Assembly (NCBI RefSeq): GCF_002117125.1
Contig: NZ_CP019344.1
Span: 2,694,501 to 2,758,500, forward strand
DNA from: Nonlabens spongiae
Lineage (GTDB): Bacteria; Bacteroidota; Bacteroidia; Flavobacteriales; Flavobacteriaceae
Length of the DNA stretch: 64,000 nucleotides
Direction of reading: 5' to 3'
Shown here: positions 62,718 through 64,000 of the stretch, in pieces
Position numbering within the stretch: position 1 is the stretch's first letter
Layout: each line of letters begins with the position of its first letter
The notes under the pieces: generated by a model
Databases searched by the model: none
Told to the model about the DNA's origin: nothing
What the model saw: the letters and a program-made list of their open reading frames with translations, nothing else
Translations under genes and position numbers: made by a program

Positions 62718-62725
62718 TATTTTTG
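62718..62725 (+). promoter_or_regulatory. -7 box TATTTTTG of the TonB-dependent receptor
   Basis: Exact TAnnTTTG match 35 bases upstream of the ATG at 62761. Confidence 0.5.
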
Positions 62726-62760
62726 CCCCCCATTTCATAACGATTACTTAATATTTTCCT

Positions 62761-64000
62761 ATGAGGATAATAAATGACAAACGAATTCTGGTAGTATTTT
62801 TTACGCTGTGGGCTTCGTTAACTATGGCTCAAGAATTAATAAAGGGTCGAGTGATTGATGACGTTACTGAGGAGCCTATCCCTGGTGTCATCGTAACTGT
62901 AGTAGGTCTGGATTTTGATGCCGAGACTGATGCGCAAGGTTATTTTGTGATCTCTGGCAATGTGCCAGTAGGTGATCAAAAACTAAGCATCATTTTCAAC
63001 GGATATTATACTAAGATCATTCCTATTGTGGTGAGTCTTGAACAAGTAGTGAATATTGATCCGTTATATCTAGTTCAAGATAATGCCGAAGTTTCTCAAT
63101 CTCAAGGAGTCATTTCCCTGACTGAAAATGATCTTGCAGATGATGAAAATGCTGCAAACAACATTTCGGGCTTGCTACAAGCTACACGTGACCAGTTCTT
63201 GCGTGCAGCAGCCTTTGATTTCAGTTCAACATTCTTCCGTCCTCGTGGTTTAAACAGTGAAGATGGTAAGGTGATCATTAATGGACTTGAGATGAATAAG
63301 CAATTCTCAGGCCGTCCTCAATGGAGTAACTGGGGAGGTTTGAATGATTTACAACGCAATCAGGTTTTTACCATGGGTCTTCAACCAGCTGATGTAACTT
63401 TCGGTGGTTATGGAGGTGTGCAGAGCATCGATATGAGAGCTTCACAGCAAAGACCAGGTACTCAAATTTCTTATGCATCTTCTAATCGTAGTTACCAAGG
63501 TCGATTTATGGCGAGTTATCGCAGTGGATTGCTAGAAAGCGGCTGGAGCTATGCAATATCTGCTTCAAGAAGAGCTGGTGATGAGGGCTACTTTGATGCT
63601 ACTTTATACGATGCCAACTCGATAGGACTCTCAGTAGAGAAAAAGCTGAATGATTCTCACTCGATAAACTTTACTGGAATGTACGCCGCTAACCGTAGAG
63701 GTCGTAGAACTGCAGTAACTCAAGAGATTGTTGATCTGAAAGGTGTTGAGTACAATCCATTATGGGGTTTCCAGAACAACCAGCAACGCAACTCGCGCAT
63801 TAGAGAAATTGATGAACCTATCCTGATGTTAAACCATTATTGGGACGTGACTGACAAATTCAGAATCAATACAAACGTGGGCTATCAATTTGGTAAAATA
63901 GGTAATACACGTATTGATAATGGAGGTACTACTCTTAGAGAAGTTAACGGTCAGTTTAGTTTTGAAGGGGGAGCAAGAAACCCAAATCCAGATTACTACC
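62761..64000 (+). CDS. TonB-dependent receptor, 5' part (runs off the window)
   Basis: The frame starts at ATG 62761 and stays open for 413 codons to the end of the window. The leader RILVVFFTLWASLTMAQ is cut near AQE. A carboxypeptidase-like regulatory domain follows (IKGRVIDDVTEEPIPGVIVT, then DAQGYFVISGNVP), then a plug-like region with FRPRGLNSEDGKVIINGLEM and GGYGGVQSIDMR, then barrel strands. It lacks the SusC-type length and motif set seen so far, and no SusD is visible within the window. Substrate unknown. Confidence 0.85.
   Translation, partial: MRIINDKRILVVFFTLWASLTMAQELIKGRVIDDVTEEPIPGVIVTVVGLDFDAETDAQGYFVISGNVPVGDQKLSIIFNGYYTKIIPIVVSLEQVVNIDPLYLVQDNAEVSQSQGVISLTENDLADDENAANNISGLLQATRDQFLRAAAFDFSSTFFRPRGLNSEDGKVIINGLEMNKQFSGRPQWSNWGGLNDLQRNQVFTMGLQPADVTFGGYGGVQSIDMRASQQRPGTQISYASSNRSYQGRFMASYRSGLLESGWSYAISASRRAGDEGYFDATLYDANSIGLSVEKKLNDSHSINFTGMYAANRRGRRTAVTQEIVDLKGVEYNPLWGFQNNQQRNSRIREIDEPILMLNHYWDVTDKFRINTNVGYQFGKIGNTRIDNGGTTLREVNGQFSFEGGARNPNPDYY

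Overview
The window looks like chromosomal DNA of a marine-type member of the Flavobacteriaceae (Bacteroidota). The evidence is: gliding genes gldB and gldC; a SusC/SusD/SusE outer-membrane glycan uptake set; C-terminal sorting domains of the type IX secretion system (T9SS); TAnnTTTG-type -7 promoter boxes; a zinc-finger-less DnaG of the kind found in this group; and a mraZ-to-ftsZ cell-wall cluster without murF or ddl. A 16-bp palindrome (CGCTTTCGCGAAAGCG) recurs about every 3 kb. I recall such AFAKA-encoding repeats from Nonlabens/Dokdonia-like genomes, but the genus is not proven here. No rRNA, tRNA, CRISPR array, prophage or transposase was seen.

Layout. 1-5.6 kb: the 3' end of the site-2 protease gene rseP, a TspO-like membrane protein, an opposing two-gene glycosyltransferase operon (polyprenyl-phosphate sugar synthase plus a GT39/GT83-like membrane transferase with a MORN tail), and era. 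5.6-9.5 kb: an ECF sigma factor overlapping a probable anti-sigma membrane protein, then two paralogous outer-membrane-barrel-like proteins. 9.6-17.5 kb: dnaG, a NarL-type response regulator with an altered phosphoacceptor site, nadE, gldB-gldC, a DUF3820 protein, a RelB/RelE-type toxin-antitoxin pair, engB, a membrane protein and an alpha/beta hydrolase.

17.9-33.9 kb: the division and cell-wall cluster mraZ-rsmH-ftsL-ftsI-murE-mraY-murD-ftsW-murG-murC-ftsQ-ftsA-ftsZ-yqeY, almost all overlapping or a few bases apart. It is preceded by a clear three-repeat MraZ operator and a -7 box, and ends at a terminator. murC is split by a one-base frameshift in a G run. 34.1-39.8 kb: one gene for a giant 1886-residue T9SS-exported repeat protein.

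39.9-60.8 kb: a maltodextrin/starch utilisation locus. The leftward genes encode, in transcription order, a LacI regulator, an MFS maltose transporter, beta-phosphoglucomutase, GH65 phosphorylase, GH13 neopullulanase, GH31 alpha-glucosidase, a previously uncalled 54-residue membrane peptide and a GH13 lipoprotein amylase. The rightward genes encode SusC, SusD, SusE and a T9SS-exported GH13 amylase. A perfect LacI-type operator lies between the two arms. Together they would cut starch outside the cell, import oligosaccharides through SusCD, trim them in the periplasm, take up maltose and phosphorolyse it to glucose and glucose-6-phosphate. 60.9-64 kb: a small lipoprotein, a secreted endonuclease/exonuclease/phosphatase-fold protein and the start of a TonB-dependent receptor that runs off the window.

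No wholly new defence or mobile system was found. The most unusual signals are the palindrome family (in-frame in many genes, in four signal peptides and just after several terminators), the REP-bracketed 54-residue gene, the GT-MORN fusion, the D-to-E response regulator and the murC frameshift.
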